Part shown: positions 34,453-40,578 of the stretch, piece by piece
Layout: each line of letters starts with the position of its first letter
Numbering within the stretch: position 1 is the stretch's first letter
DNA from: Gemmatimonadota bacterium
GTDB lineage: Bacteria; Gemmatimonadota; Gemmatimonadetes; Longimicrobiales; Gaopeijiaceae
DNA length: 40,578 nt
Direction of reading: 5' to 3'
Assembly: GCA_003248075.1 (NCBI GenBank)
Contig: QJYK01000131.1
Location: forward strand, 1 to 40,578
The notes under the pieces: model-generated
The model's database searches: none
Told to the model about the DNA's origin: nothing
Seen by the model: only the letters and a program-made list of their open reading frames with translations
Translations under genes and position numbers: made by a program

Positions 34453-35436
34453 ATGGTCGAGGTGCTTCGAGGTGGCCGCGTCGAATCGCGACACCGCGTG
34501 TCGGCGGCGCTGTGCGACGCGAGCGGCGATCTCGTCCATTTCGTTGGGGATTCCGCACGGGACACATTCTACCGTTCGGCCGCGAAGCCATTCCAGGCGC
34601 TCCCTCTGGTGGAGGACGGCGTAGCCGACCGCGTGGGCCTGACCGGCGAGGAGCTGGCGCTGTGCTGCGCGTCGCACGAGGGGGAGCCGGACCACGTGGC
34701 TCGTGCCCGCTCCATCCTGTCGCGCGCGGGCCTGGACGAGAACGCGCTGCGCTGCGGGCCTCAGGAGCCGTTCTCGCGGAATGCCGCCCTGGCCCTGGCC
34801 CGCGCCGGCCTGGCACCGGGGCGGATCCACAACAATTGCTCCGGGAAGCACGCCGGCATGTTGCTGCTGTCGGTGGCTCACGGGTGGGATCCGGACGGAT
34901 ACCACCTCCTCGACCACCCCGTCCAACGGCGCATGACCGCAGAGATGGCGCGCTGGTCGGGTATCCCGGTCGACGAGCTCGGGCTCGCCGTCGACGGGTG
35001 TGGCGTTCCGTGCTTCGCGGTTCCCCTCAAGGCGATGGCGACCTCCTTCGCGCGTTTCGCGGCGGCCTCGAGGGAAGCGAGCGGCGCGGCTCGCGTCGTC
35101 GCTGCGATGGTCGATCATCCGTTCATGGTGGGTGGGACGGGGAGGGCCTGCACGGAGGTCATGGAGCGCACCGGCGCGCGGGCTTTCGTGAAGCTTGGAG
35201 CCGAGGGGGTCTACGGGGGCGGCCTCCCGGAACAGGGCCTGGGCTTCGCCATCAAGGTGGAAGACGGAGGCCGCAGGGCCGTCGAGGCCGCGCTGGTACG
35301 CCTCCTCGAGCTGGCCGAAGTGCTGGACCCCGAGGACCTGCACGCGCTCTCCGCGTGGGCACGGCCATCGGTCACGAACACGTTGGGGGAGGTGGTGGGA
35401 GAGATTCGCGCCGACTTCGAGTGGAGCGCGCCGTGA
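34453..35436 (+). CDS. Asparaginase II family protein
   Basis: A 327-residue protein of the asparaginase_II family (the Rhizobium etli AnsA-type group), thought to hydrolyse asparagine. Motifs are VLRGGRVESRHRVSAALCDA, FYRSAAKPFQALPLVEDG, CCASHEGEPDHV, the strongly conserved HNNCSGKHAGML, VDGCGVPCFAVPL, and KLGAEGVYGGGLPEQGLG. A textbook GGAGGTGA ends 7 bases before the ATG at 34453, which settles the start over earlier in-frame ATG/GTG codons. The stop overlaps the next gene (GTGA at 35433). Confidence 0.9.
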   Translation: MVEVLRGGRVESRHRVSAALCDASGDLVHFVGDSARDTFYRSAAKPFQALPLVEDGVADRVGLTGEELALCCASHEGEPDHVARARSILSRAGLDENALRCGPQEPFSRNAALALARAGLAPGRIHNNCSGKHAGMLLLSVAHGWDPDGYHLLDHPVQRRMTAEMARWSGIPVDELGLAVDGCGVPCFAVPLKAMATSFARFAAASREASGAARVVAAMVDHPFMVGGTGRACTEVMERTGARAFVKLGAEGVYGGGLPEQGLGFAIKVEDGGRRAVEAALVRLLELAEVLDPEDLHALSAWARPSVTNTLGEVVGEIRADFEWSAP

Positions 35437-36053
35437 TCCGGACGTCGACGCCGGGCCGAGAGGCGCTCATCACGCTCAGCGCCGCCCTGGCCACCGGAGA
35501 TTGGACACGACGCGACGACGCCCTGCGCCGCGCCCTCGCCGCTGCCCCCCCGCACGCCGTGGAGGAAACGATCCTCCAGAGCCACCTCTTCCTGGGATAT
35601 CCGACCACCCTGAACGCGCTGACGGCGTGGCGGGAGATATCGGGTCTCGAGCCCGCGCGGGCCGCGGAGGCGTCGGACGAGAGCTGGGCGGAGCGGGGAG
35701 AACGGGTCTGCGAGGCTGTGTACGCAGGCCAATACGGGGCCCTCCGCGCGAACGTGAGGCGCCTGCACCCGGATTTGGAGCGCTGGATGCTGGAGGACGG
35801 CTACGGCAGGGTGATCGGCCGGCCGGGGCTCCCGCTCCTGGAGCGCGAGCTGTGCATCGTCGCCCTGCTGGCTGTCGTGGATGCGCCTCGTCAGCTCTAC
35901 GCTCATCTGAGAGGCGCCCTCAACGTGGGGGCCATGGAGGAGGAGGTGAGCGCCGCGCTCGAGGTCGCAGCGGCGGCGGGCGGGGCTCAGGCCGCGGAAA
36001 GCGCGGCGGCGATCTGGGCCGCGGTCCGGTCACGAAGCAACCGGGCGGGCTGA
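35433..36053 (+). CDS. Carboxymuconolactone decarboxylase/AhpD-like protein
   Basis: A 206-residue helical protein with two CMD-like halves. The first has EETILQSHLFLGYPTTLNAL, matching the Glu...His...Gly-Pro pattern of the family. The second has LLERELCIVALLAVVDAPRQ and LYAHLRGALNVGAMEEEVSA. The redox CxxC of AhpD is absent from both, so peroxidase-type activity is unlikely. Function unknown. It is coupled to the asparaginase-like gene by a GTGA overlap, with obg starting one base after its stop. An in-frame GTG at 35421 is possible. Confidence 0.75.
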   Translation: MIRTSTPGREALITLSAALATGDWTRRDDALRRALAAAPPHAVEETILQSHLFLGYPTTLNALTAWREISGLEPARAAEASDESWAERGERVCEAVYAGQYGALRANVRRLHPDLERWMLEDGYGRVIGRPGLPLLERELCIVALLAVVDAPRQLYAHLRGALNVGAMEEEVSAALEVAAAAGGAQAAESAAAIWAAVRSRSNRAG

Positions 36054-36054
36054 C

Positions 36055-37080
36055 GTGTTCGTCGACCGCGCCGTGGTGCAGGTCCGAGGAGGCGTAGGCG
36101 GCTCGGGTGCCGAGGCGTTCCGCCGCGAATCGGGTGTGCCGCGGGGTGGACCCTCGGGCGGGGACGGGGGCAAGGGCGGGGACGTGGTGCTCGAGGTCGA
36201 CCCGCAGCTCACGACGCTTCTGGACTTCCGCTATCAGAAGCACTACCACGCGCCCCGCGGCCAGCACGGGGAGGGTGGCAACCGGACCGGGCGCTCCGGG
36301 GAGGACCTGATCGTGAAGGTGCCAGCCGGGACCGTAATTCTGGATTCGGACACCGGAGTGGTCCTCGGCGAGCTCCTCGAAGCCGGCCAGCGGCTCGTCG
36401 TCGCCCGCGGCGGACGTGGCGGGCGAGGCAACGCACGATTCGCCACGGCGACCGAGCAGGCGCCGCGTCGGTGGGAGCCGGGGGAGGAAGGGGAGGAGCG
36501 CATGGTCGAGCTCGAGCTCAAGCTCATCGCCGACGTGGGCCTGGTCGGGGAGCCGAACGCGGGGAAGTCCACGCTCCTGGCGGCCGTCACCAGCGCACGC
36601 CCCAAGGTCGCCGACTACCCGTTCACCACCATCGCGCCCAACCTGGGGGTCGTGGGCCTCCAGGGGTACCGGAGCTTCGTCGTCGCGGACATTCCCGGCA
36701 TCATCGAGGGAGCTCACCAGGGAAAGGGGCTGGGCCACCGCTTCCTTCGCCACATCGAACGGACGCGAACTCTGGCGATCCTCGTCCCGGTCGACGCACC
36801 GGATGCCCAGTCGGAGTACGACACGCTGAGGGCCGAGCTCGCGGCCTACTCGCCCGAGCTGGCCCGAATCCCCCACTGCCTCGTGCTGACGAAGCGGGAC
36901 CTGCTGCCCCCCGAACAGGCACCCCTGTCGGTCCAGACCGACTCGGCGTGGGGCGTGTTCGCGGTGTCGGCGGTCTCGGCGGCGGGGCTGGATGAGCTCC
37001 TCGAGGCCCTTTGGAGCAAGGTGACGGAGGTCAGGCGCGGGCAGGAGGAGGCCGAGGCCGAGGAGTGGTGGACGCCGTGA
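36055..37080 (+). CDS. obg: GTPase Obg (CgtA)
   Basis: A 341-residue ribosome-associated GTPase needed for late 50S assembly and stress response. The glycine-rich Obg fold (1-160) starts MFVDRAVVQVRGGVGGSGAE and includes GGPSGGDGGKGGDVV and ARGGRGGRGNARF. G-domain: GEPNAGKS at 165-172, the switch DYPFTT, DIPGIIEGAHQGKGLGHRFL, TKRD, and SAVS. The variable C-terminal domain is reduced to a short acidic tail. It starts with GTG and overlaps dprA by 4 bases. Confidence 0.97.
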   Translation: MFVDRAVVQVRGGVGGSGAEAFRRESGVPRGGPSGGDGGKGGDVVLEVDPQLTTLLDFRYQKHYHAPRGQHGEGGNRTGRSGEDLIVKVPAGTVILDSDTGVVLGELLEAGQRLVVARGGRGGRGNARFATATEQAPRRWEPGEEGEERMVELELKLIADVGLVGEPNAGKSTLLAAVTSARPKVADYPFTTIAPNLGVVGLQGYRSFVVADIPGIIEGAHQGKGLGHRFLRHIERTRTLAILVPVDAPDAQSEYDTLRAELAAYSPELARIPHCLVLTKRDLLPPEQAPLSVQTDSAWGVFAVSAVSAAGLDELLEALWSKVTEVRRGQEEAEAEEWWTP

Positions 37081-38168
37081 CCCCGGAGGCTGTCGGGCGC
37101 GTCGGGGAGCTCCACGCACGGCTGCTCATCGACAGCCTTCCCGGCGTCGGACCGGCCACGGTCCGCCGCCTCATCGCCACGCACGGCTCAGCGACCGGCG
37201 CGGTGCGTGCGCTGCGCAGCGGAGCCTCCGCGGGGGGCCAGGCGTTGGCAGCGGCGCTCAACGATCCCGAGCGCGACAAGCGGGTGCGCGTGGCCCTCGA
37301 TCGAGCGGAGTCGCTCGGGATCTGGACAGCGCTTCCGGGAGAGCCGCTGTATCCGGGGCGCCTCGGGAGGCTGGTGGACCCACCTTCCGTCCTGTTCGTC
37401 GCCGGGGATGCCGCGCTGATGAAGGAGGCTGGCGTCGCCGTGGTCGGGAGCCGAAGGGCCACGCCGCGGGCCCGCACGATCGCGCGCGCGCTGGGCCGAG
37501 CGATCTCGGCGACCGGGACCCCGGTCGTGAGCGGTCTGGCGCTCGGTGTGGACGGGGAGGCGCACCGCGGCGCCCTGGAGGCCGCGGGGTCCACCATCGC
37601 GGTGCTCGGCTCGGGGCCGGACCGGCCCTACCCGTCCGGACACCGGCATCTGTTCCGTCGGATTCGGGAACGGGGCCTGATCGTGAGCGAGTTCCTTCCC
37701 GGCACGCCCGCGCTCCGACACCACTTCCCACGTCGCAACCGGATCCTTGCCGCCCTCGCCCGCGCGGTCGTGGTGGTGGAGGCGGGGGCCCGCTCCGGAG
37801 CGTTGATCACCGTCGAGCACGCCCTGGACCTGGGGCTGGACGTGTGGGTGGTTCCCGGGCCCATCGACGAGGCCACCTGCACAGGCAGCAACGCCCTCCT
37901 GGCGGATGGTGCGCATCCGCTCGTGTCGATCGACCGGTTCCTCGCGGAGGCCCTGGGTGGGAACGTTCCGGCTGCTCGGGCGGCATCCGAAGCCCGGGAC
38001 CCCGAGCGCGCGCGGGTCTTCGAGGCTTTGGACGTCTGCCGGGGCCTCGACGACGTCGCCAGCCGCGCGCGCCTGGGCGTTGCCCGGACGCTCACGCTAC
38101 TGGCCGTGATGGAGATCGAGGGTCTGGTGGAGCGAGAGGCCGGGCTCCGCTTTCGGAAGGCGGGATGA
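37077..38168 (+). CDS. dprA: DNA-processing protein DprA
   Basis: A 363-residue protein that binds incoming single-stranded DNA and loads RecA during natural transformation. A helix-hairpin-helix segment (IDSLPGVGPATVRRLI) leads into the Rossmann-like DprA domain from about 118: GVAVVGSRRATPRARTIA, VVSGLALGVDGEAHRGALEA, TIAVLGSGPDRPYPSGHRHL, HHFPRRNRILAALA, and EAGARSGALITVEHALDLGL. A winged-helix domain closes the protein. The GTG start overlaps obg, and its stop overlaps hemW. DprA is also widespread in species not known to take up DNA, so competence cannot be concluded from it. Confidence 0.95.
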   Translation: MTPEAVGRVGELHARLLIDSLPGVGPATVRRLIATHGSATGAVRALRSGASAGGQALAAALNDPERDKRVRVALDRAESLGIWTALPGEPLYPGRLGRLVDPPSVLFVAGDAALMKEAGVAVVGSRRATPRARTIARALGRAISATGTPVVSGLALGVDGEAHRGALEAAGSTIAVLGSGPDRPYPSGHRHLFRRIRERGLIVSEFLPGTPALRHHFPRRNRILAALARAVVVVEAGARSGALITVEHALDLGLDVWVVPGPIDEATCTGSNALLADGAHPLVSIDRFLAEALGGNVPAARAASEARDPERARVFEALDVCRGLDDVASRARLGVARTLTLLAVMEIEGLVEREAGLRFRKAG

Positions 38169-39313
38169 GCGCAGCGCCCACGACCGTACGGTCGGTCTAC
38201 GTACACGCGCCGTTCTGCGCCCGTCGGTGCTTCTACTGCGACTTCGCGGTCCAGGTGCGCCGCGCCGGCGGGGCCACGGAGTGGCTCGCCGCCATCGGCG
38301 CCGAGCTGGACCTGGTGGCGTCGGAGGGGCTCTTCGAATTGGCGCCCACGCTCGACACGCTCTACGTGGGAGGCGGCACGCCGTCACTCCTGGGGGTCGA
38401 GGCGATGCAGGGGTTGGCCGAGCGCATCGGTCCCGGCCGGCTGAGCGCACAGGACCTCGAATGGACCGCCGAGGCCAATCCCGAGAGCCTGACCCCGGAG
38501 GTGGCCCGTTCCTGGGCCTCGGCCGGGGTGAATCGCGTGAGTCTGGGGGCGCAGAGCTTCCACGATCCGACGCTGCGCTGGATGGGTCGTCTGCACGGCC
38601 CGGAGGGCCCCGCGGCGGCGGTCGGTGCGGCCAGGACGGCCGGGATCGAGGACATCTCCGTGGACCTCATCTTCGGCGTTCCCGAACACCTGGGGAGGCC
38701 GTGGATGGACGATCTCCAGCGCGTGGTCGGTATGGATGTTCCGCATGTGAGTCTGTATGGCCTGACCGTCGAGCCTGCCACCCCGCTGGGGCGAGCGGTC
38801 CGCGACGGGCGAGAGCGACCCGTGGACGAGGAGCGGTACCGGGAGGAGTTCCTCCTTGCCGCGCAGGTGCTTTCCGGTGCGGGGTACGAGCACTACGAAG
38901 TCTCGAACTTCGCCCGACCGGGCCATGCGTCGAAGCACAACGGCGCGTACTGGACCGGCTCGCCCTATCTGGGGCTCGGAAACGGAGCGCACAGCTACGC
39001 CCACCCGGTCCGGCGCTGGAACGTTCGCGATTGGGGCGACTACCGTGACGCGGTCACAGGTGGATCGACCCCCGAGGAAGCGCGTGAATACCTGGAGGAC
39101 GATTCGATCCGCCTGGAATCGATCTGGCTGGGGCTTCGTACCCGCTCGGGGGTCGCAGAGGAGCCTCTGGCCGGCACGGCGCGGCGGGCCGTGCACCGAT
39201 GGGAGCGTGAGGGACTGGCGGTTCGGGAAGGGGGTCGTGTTCGGCTGACACCCGAGGGATGGCTGGTCATGGATCGCCTGTCCCTCGAGCTGGACGCGGC
39301 ACAGTCGGCTTGA
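38165..39313 (+). CDS. hemW: Heme chaperone HemW (radical SAM, HemN-like)
   Basis: A 382-residue radical-SAM protein that binds heme and delivers it to respiratory enzymes; it is often mis-annotated as coproporphyrinogen dehydrogenase. The cluster motif CARRCFYCDF gives Cys18, Cys22 and Cys25. LYVGGGTPSLLG, WTAEANPESLTPE, GVNRVSLGAQSFHDPTLRWM and YEVSNFARPGHASKHNGAYW follow. The N-terminal extension and extra Cys of true HemN are missing, which favours HemW. Its stop lies 32 bases before the hrcA ATG, and the hrcA promoter candidate overlaps its end. Confidence 0.9.
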   Translation: MSAAPTTVRSVYVHAPFCARRCFYCDFAVQVRRAGGATEWLAAIGAELDLVASEGLFELAPTLDTLYVGGGTPSLLGVEAMQGLAERIGPGRLSAQDLEWTAEANPESLTPEVARSWASAGVNRVSLGAQSFHDPTLRWMGRLHGPEGPAAAVGAARTAGIEDISVDLIFGVPEHLGRPWMDDLQRVVGMDVPHVSLYGLTVEPATPLGRAVRDGRERPVDEERYREEFLLAAQVLSGAGYEHYEVSNFARPGHASKHNGAYWTGSPYLGLGNGAHSYAHPVRRWNVRDWGDYRDAVTGGSTPEEAREYLEDDSIRLESIWLGLRTRSGVAEEPLAGTARRAVHRWEREGLAVREGGRVRLTPEGWLVMDRLSLELDAAQSA

Positions 39314-39339
39314 CGCTCCGCGCCAGATTTTTCGATCTT
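39310..39339 (+). promoter_or_regulatory. Candidate hrcA promoter, leaderless layout
   Basis: TTGACG (39310-39315) and GATCTT (39334-39339) are 18 bases apart, the same spacing as the promoter at 14430. The ATG at 39346 is 6 bases past the -10, so the transcript would start at about the A of the start codon. No Shine-Dalgarno sequence is present. No CIRCE-like inverted repeat is visible here. Confidence 0.45.
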
Positions 39340-39345
39340 CGAGCC

Positions 39346-40416
39346 ATGACACCACTCGATCGGCGGATGCTCACGGGCGACGAGCTCACGGACCGGGAGC
39401 GCCAGGTCCTCGAGGCCGTGGTGCGCTCGTACGTGGACACCGCGGAGCCCGCGGGCAGTCGGACGGTCTCGAGGAGATTCGACCTCGGCGTGTCTCCGGC
39501 CACGGTTCGCAACACGATGAGCGACCTGGAGGAGAAGGGGTACCTGCAGCACCCGCACACGTCGGCGGGCCGCGTACCCACCGACTTGGCCTACCGCTTC
39601 TTCGTCGACCGCCTGATGGCGCCCCTCACGCTCTCCCAGGAGCAGCGTGAAACCATCGCGCGCGAGATGGAGGTGACCGGCTCGGCCCTGGAGCGCCTGG
39701 TCCGGCACACGACCCGGGCCCTCAGCCTCATCTCGAACGAGCTCGGCATCGCATTGGCCCCGAGGCTCGGAGAGACGGTCCTGGAGCGGCTCGAGCTCAT
39801 CCAGGTGTCGTCGAACAAGGTGCTTCTTGTCGCGACCATCCGCGGTGGTGTCGTCCGCACCGTTTATGTCGACCTGCCGGTGGAGGTGCCGCGCGCGACC
39901 TTGCTCGCCCTCACGGTGGCGCTGAACGAGCGGCTCGCCGGACTGTCCCTGGCCGAGATCAGGAGGACGATGCCGGAGAGACTGCGCGACGCCCACGGCT
40001 CCGAGCCGGGTGCCTCCGAGCTGCTCAACATCTTCGTTCAGTCGGGAGCCGAGCTGTTCAACCTCAACGACCTGGAGGATCCCCGGATCCACCTGGGGAG
40101 TACCAGTGTCCTGGCCGCGCAACCGGAGTTCGAGAGCGGCGAGCGGCTCAAAGGGCTCATCGAGCTCACCGAGCGCAGAGACCTCCTCGCCAGCGCCGTT
40201 GGAAGTCGCGAGCACAGGGGACAGCTCCAGATCACGATCGGGGGCGAGAACGATTCACTCGCTCTCTCCGATTTCACGCTGGTCACCGCCGAGTACCGCG
40301 TCGGCGGGCTGAAAGGCGTAATCGGTGTCATCGGGCCGACCCGGATGCCCTATGAGAAGGTCGTGGCCATCGTCGACTACACGTCGACGCTCCTGACCCG
40401 GATTCTCGAGACCTGA
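39346..40416 (+). CDS. hrcA: Heat-inducible transcription repressor HrcA
   Basis: A 356-residue repressor that binds CIRCE operators of groE and dnaK genes and is kept active by GroEL. The N-terminal winged helix has [40 protein letters not shown] and the very typical [24 protein letters not shown]-like core follows ([40 protein letters not shown]), ending [21 protein letters not shown] chose the ATG at 39346; the frame is open to 39259 inside hemW. dnaJ follows directly, without grpE or dnaK between. Confidence 0.96.
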   Translation: MTPLDRRMLTGDELTDRERQVLEAVVRSYVDTAEPAGSRTVSRRFDLGVSPATVRNTMSDLEEKGYLQHPHTSAGRVPTDLAYRFFVDRLMAPLTLSQEQRETIAREMEVTGSALERLVRHTTRALSLISNELGIALAPRLGETVLERLELIQVSSNKVLLVATIRGGVVRTVYVDLPVEVPRATLLALTVALNERLAGLSLAEIRRTMPERLRDAHGSEPGASELLNIFVQSGAELFNLNDLEDPRIHLGSTSVLAAQPEFESGERLKGLIELTERRDLLASAVGSREHRGQLQITIGGENDSLALSDFTLVTAEYRVGGLKGVIGVIGPTRMPYEKVVAIVDYTSTLLTRILET

Positions 40417-40435
40417 GGAACGACGACCCTCATCC

Positions 40436-40578
40436 ATGGCCGACTACTATCAGCTCCTGGGCGTCGCCCGTGACGCGGACGCCGAGGAGATCAAGAAGGC
40501 ATACCGGCAGCTCGCGCTGAAGTACCACCCGGACCGCAACGAGGGCTCGAAGGAGTCCGAGGAGCGCTTCAAGGAGGT
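40436..40578 (+). CDS. dnaJ: DnaJ, N-terminal part (3' end outside window)
   Basis: The first 47 residues of a J-domain protein, starting at the ATG at 40436. [35 protein letters not shown] and KESEERFKE are visible, including the essential HPD that stimulates DnaK. The start 19 bases after the hrcA stop and the MADYYxLLGV beginning suggest true DnaJ rather than CbpA. The Gly/Phe and zinc-finger domains that would prove this lie outside the window. Confidence 0.88.
   Translation, partial: MADYYQLLGVARDADAEEIKKAYRQLALKYHPDRNEGSKESEERFKE

Noticed and set aside
32505-34565. 686-codon - strand frame antisense to the S41 protease
   Set aside because: The + strand holds the protease catalytic Ser and Lys motifs; the antisense frame is a shadow.

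Overview
This 40.6 kb window is a dense, high-GC stretch of housekeeping chromosome from a bacterium with two membranes. The outer membrane is implied by TolB, Pal, CpoB, LptD, LolA, Lnt and several lipoproteins. The gene mix (Pal and CpoB, TatC, LptD, tetratricopeptide proteins with acidic linkers, a DUF4321 protein, a YlbF-type protein, FN3 lipoproteins, frequent GTG starts) fits a Gemmatimonadota-like lineage. That placement is inferred from content, not from a marker-gene phylogeny. All genes but one lie on the + strand; ppiD is the exception. I see no tRNA, rRNA, CRISPR array, insertion sequence or prophage, and no region whose composition clearly differs from its neighbours. No stretch longer than 300 bases lacks a gene.

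Layout: (1) 1-6.3 kb, envelope block: the 3' end of tolB, then pal, cpoB, a damaged nrdR, tatC and lptD. (2) 6.5-12.4 kb: an FN3 lipoprotein; glutamate formimidoyltransferase overlapping a large TPR protein; a polyprenyl diphosphate synthase; a DUF4321 membrane protein; tatA. (3) 12.4-14.6 kb: ppiD on the - strand, with divergent promoters facing the next operon. (4) 14.6-19.9 kb: a TPR protein carrying a 28-residue tandem repeat, aroQ, efp, accB, accC and a ComB-family protein. (5) 19.9-27.7 kb: ftsK, lolA, rimO, an outer-membrane barrel protein, a Gfo/Idh/MocA oxidoreductase and lnt, joined mostly by 4-base start/stop overlaps. (6) 27.8-30.6 kb, translation genes: rpmE, prfA, prmC and a YlbF-family gene. 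(7) 30.6-36.1 kb: inositol-phosphate synthase, tmk, a C-terminal processing protease, an asparaginase-II-family protein and a carboxymuconolactone-decarboxylase-like protein. (8) 36.1-40.6 kb: obg, dprA, hemW, hrcA and the 5' end of dnaJ.

How the genes work together: many serve the envelope. Lnt finishes lipoproteins and LolA carries them across the periplasm. Pal, CpoB and TolB act at the division site, where FtsK clears the chromosome. LptD inserts LPS, PpiD assists folding of exported proteins, and TatA with TatC exports folded proteins. A second theme is translation and its quality control (EF-P, L31, RF1 and its methylase PrmC, RimO, Obg, HrcA/DnaJ).

I found no clearly new multi-gene system. 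The observations most worth checking are an exact-period 84-base repeat in a TPR gene, a deletion that destroys the zinc ribbon of nrdR, an lnt gene that seems to start with ATA, and RNA hairpins placed to control cpoB, accC and rpmE.
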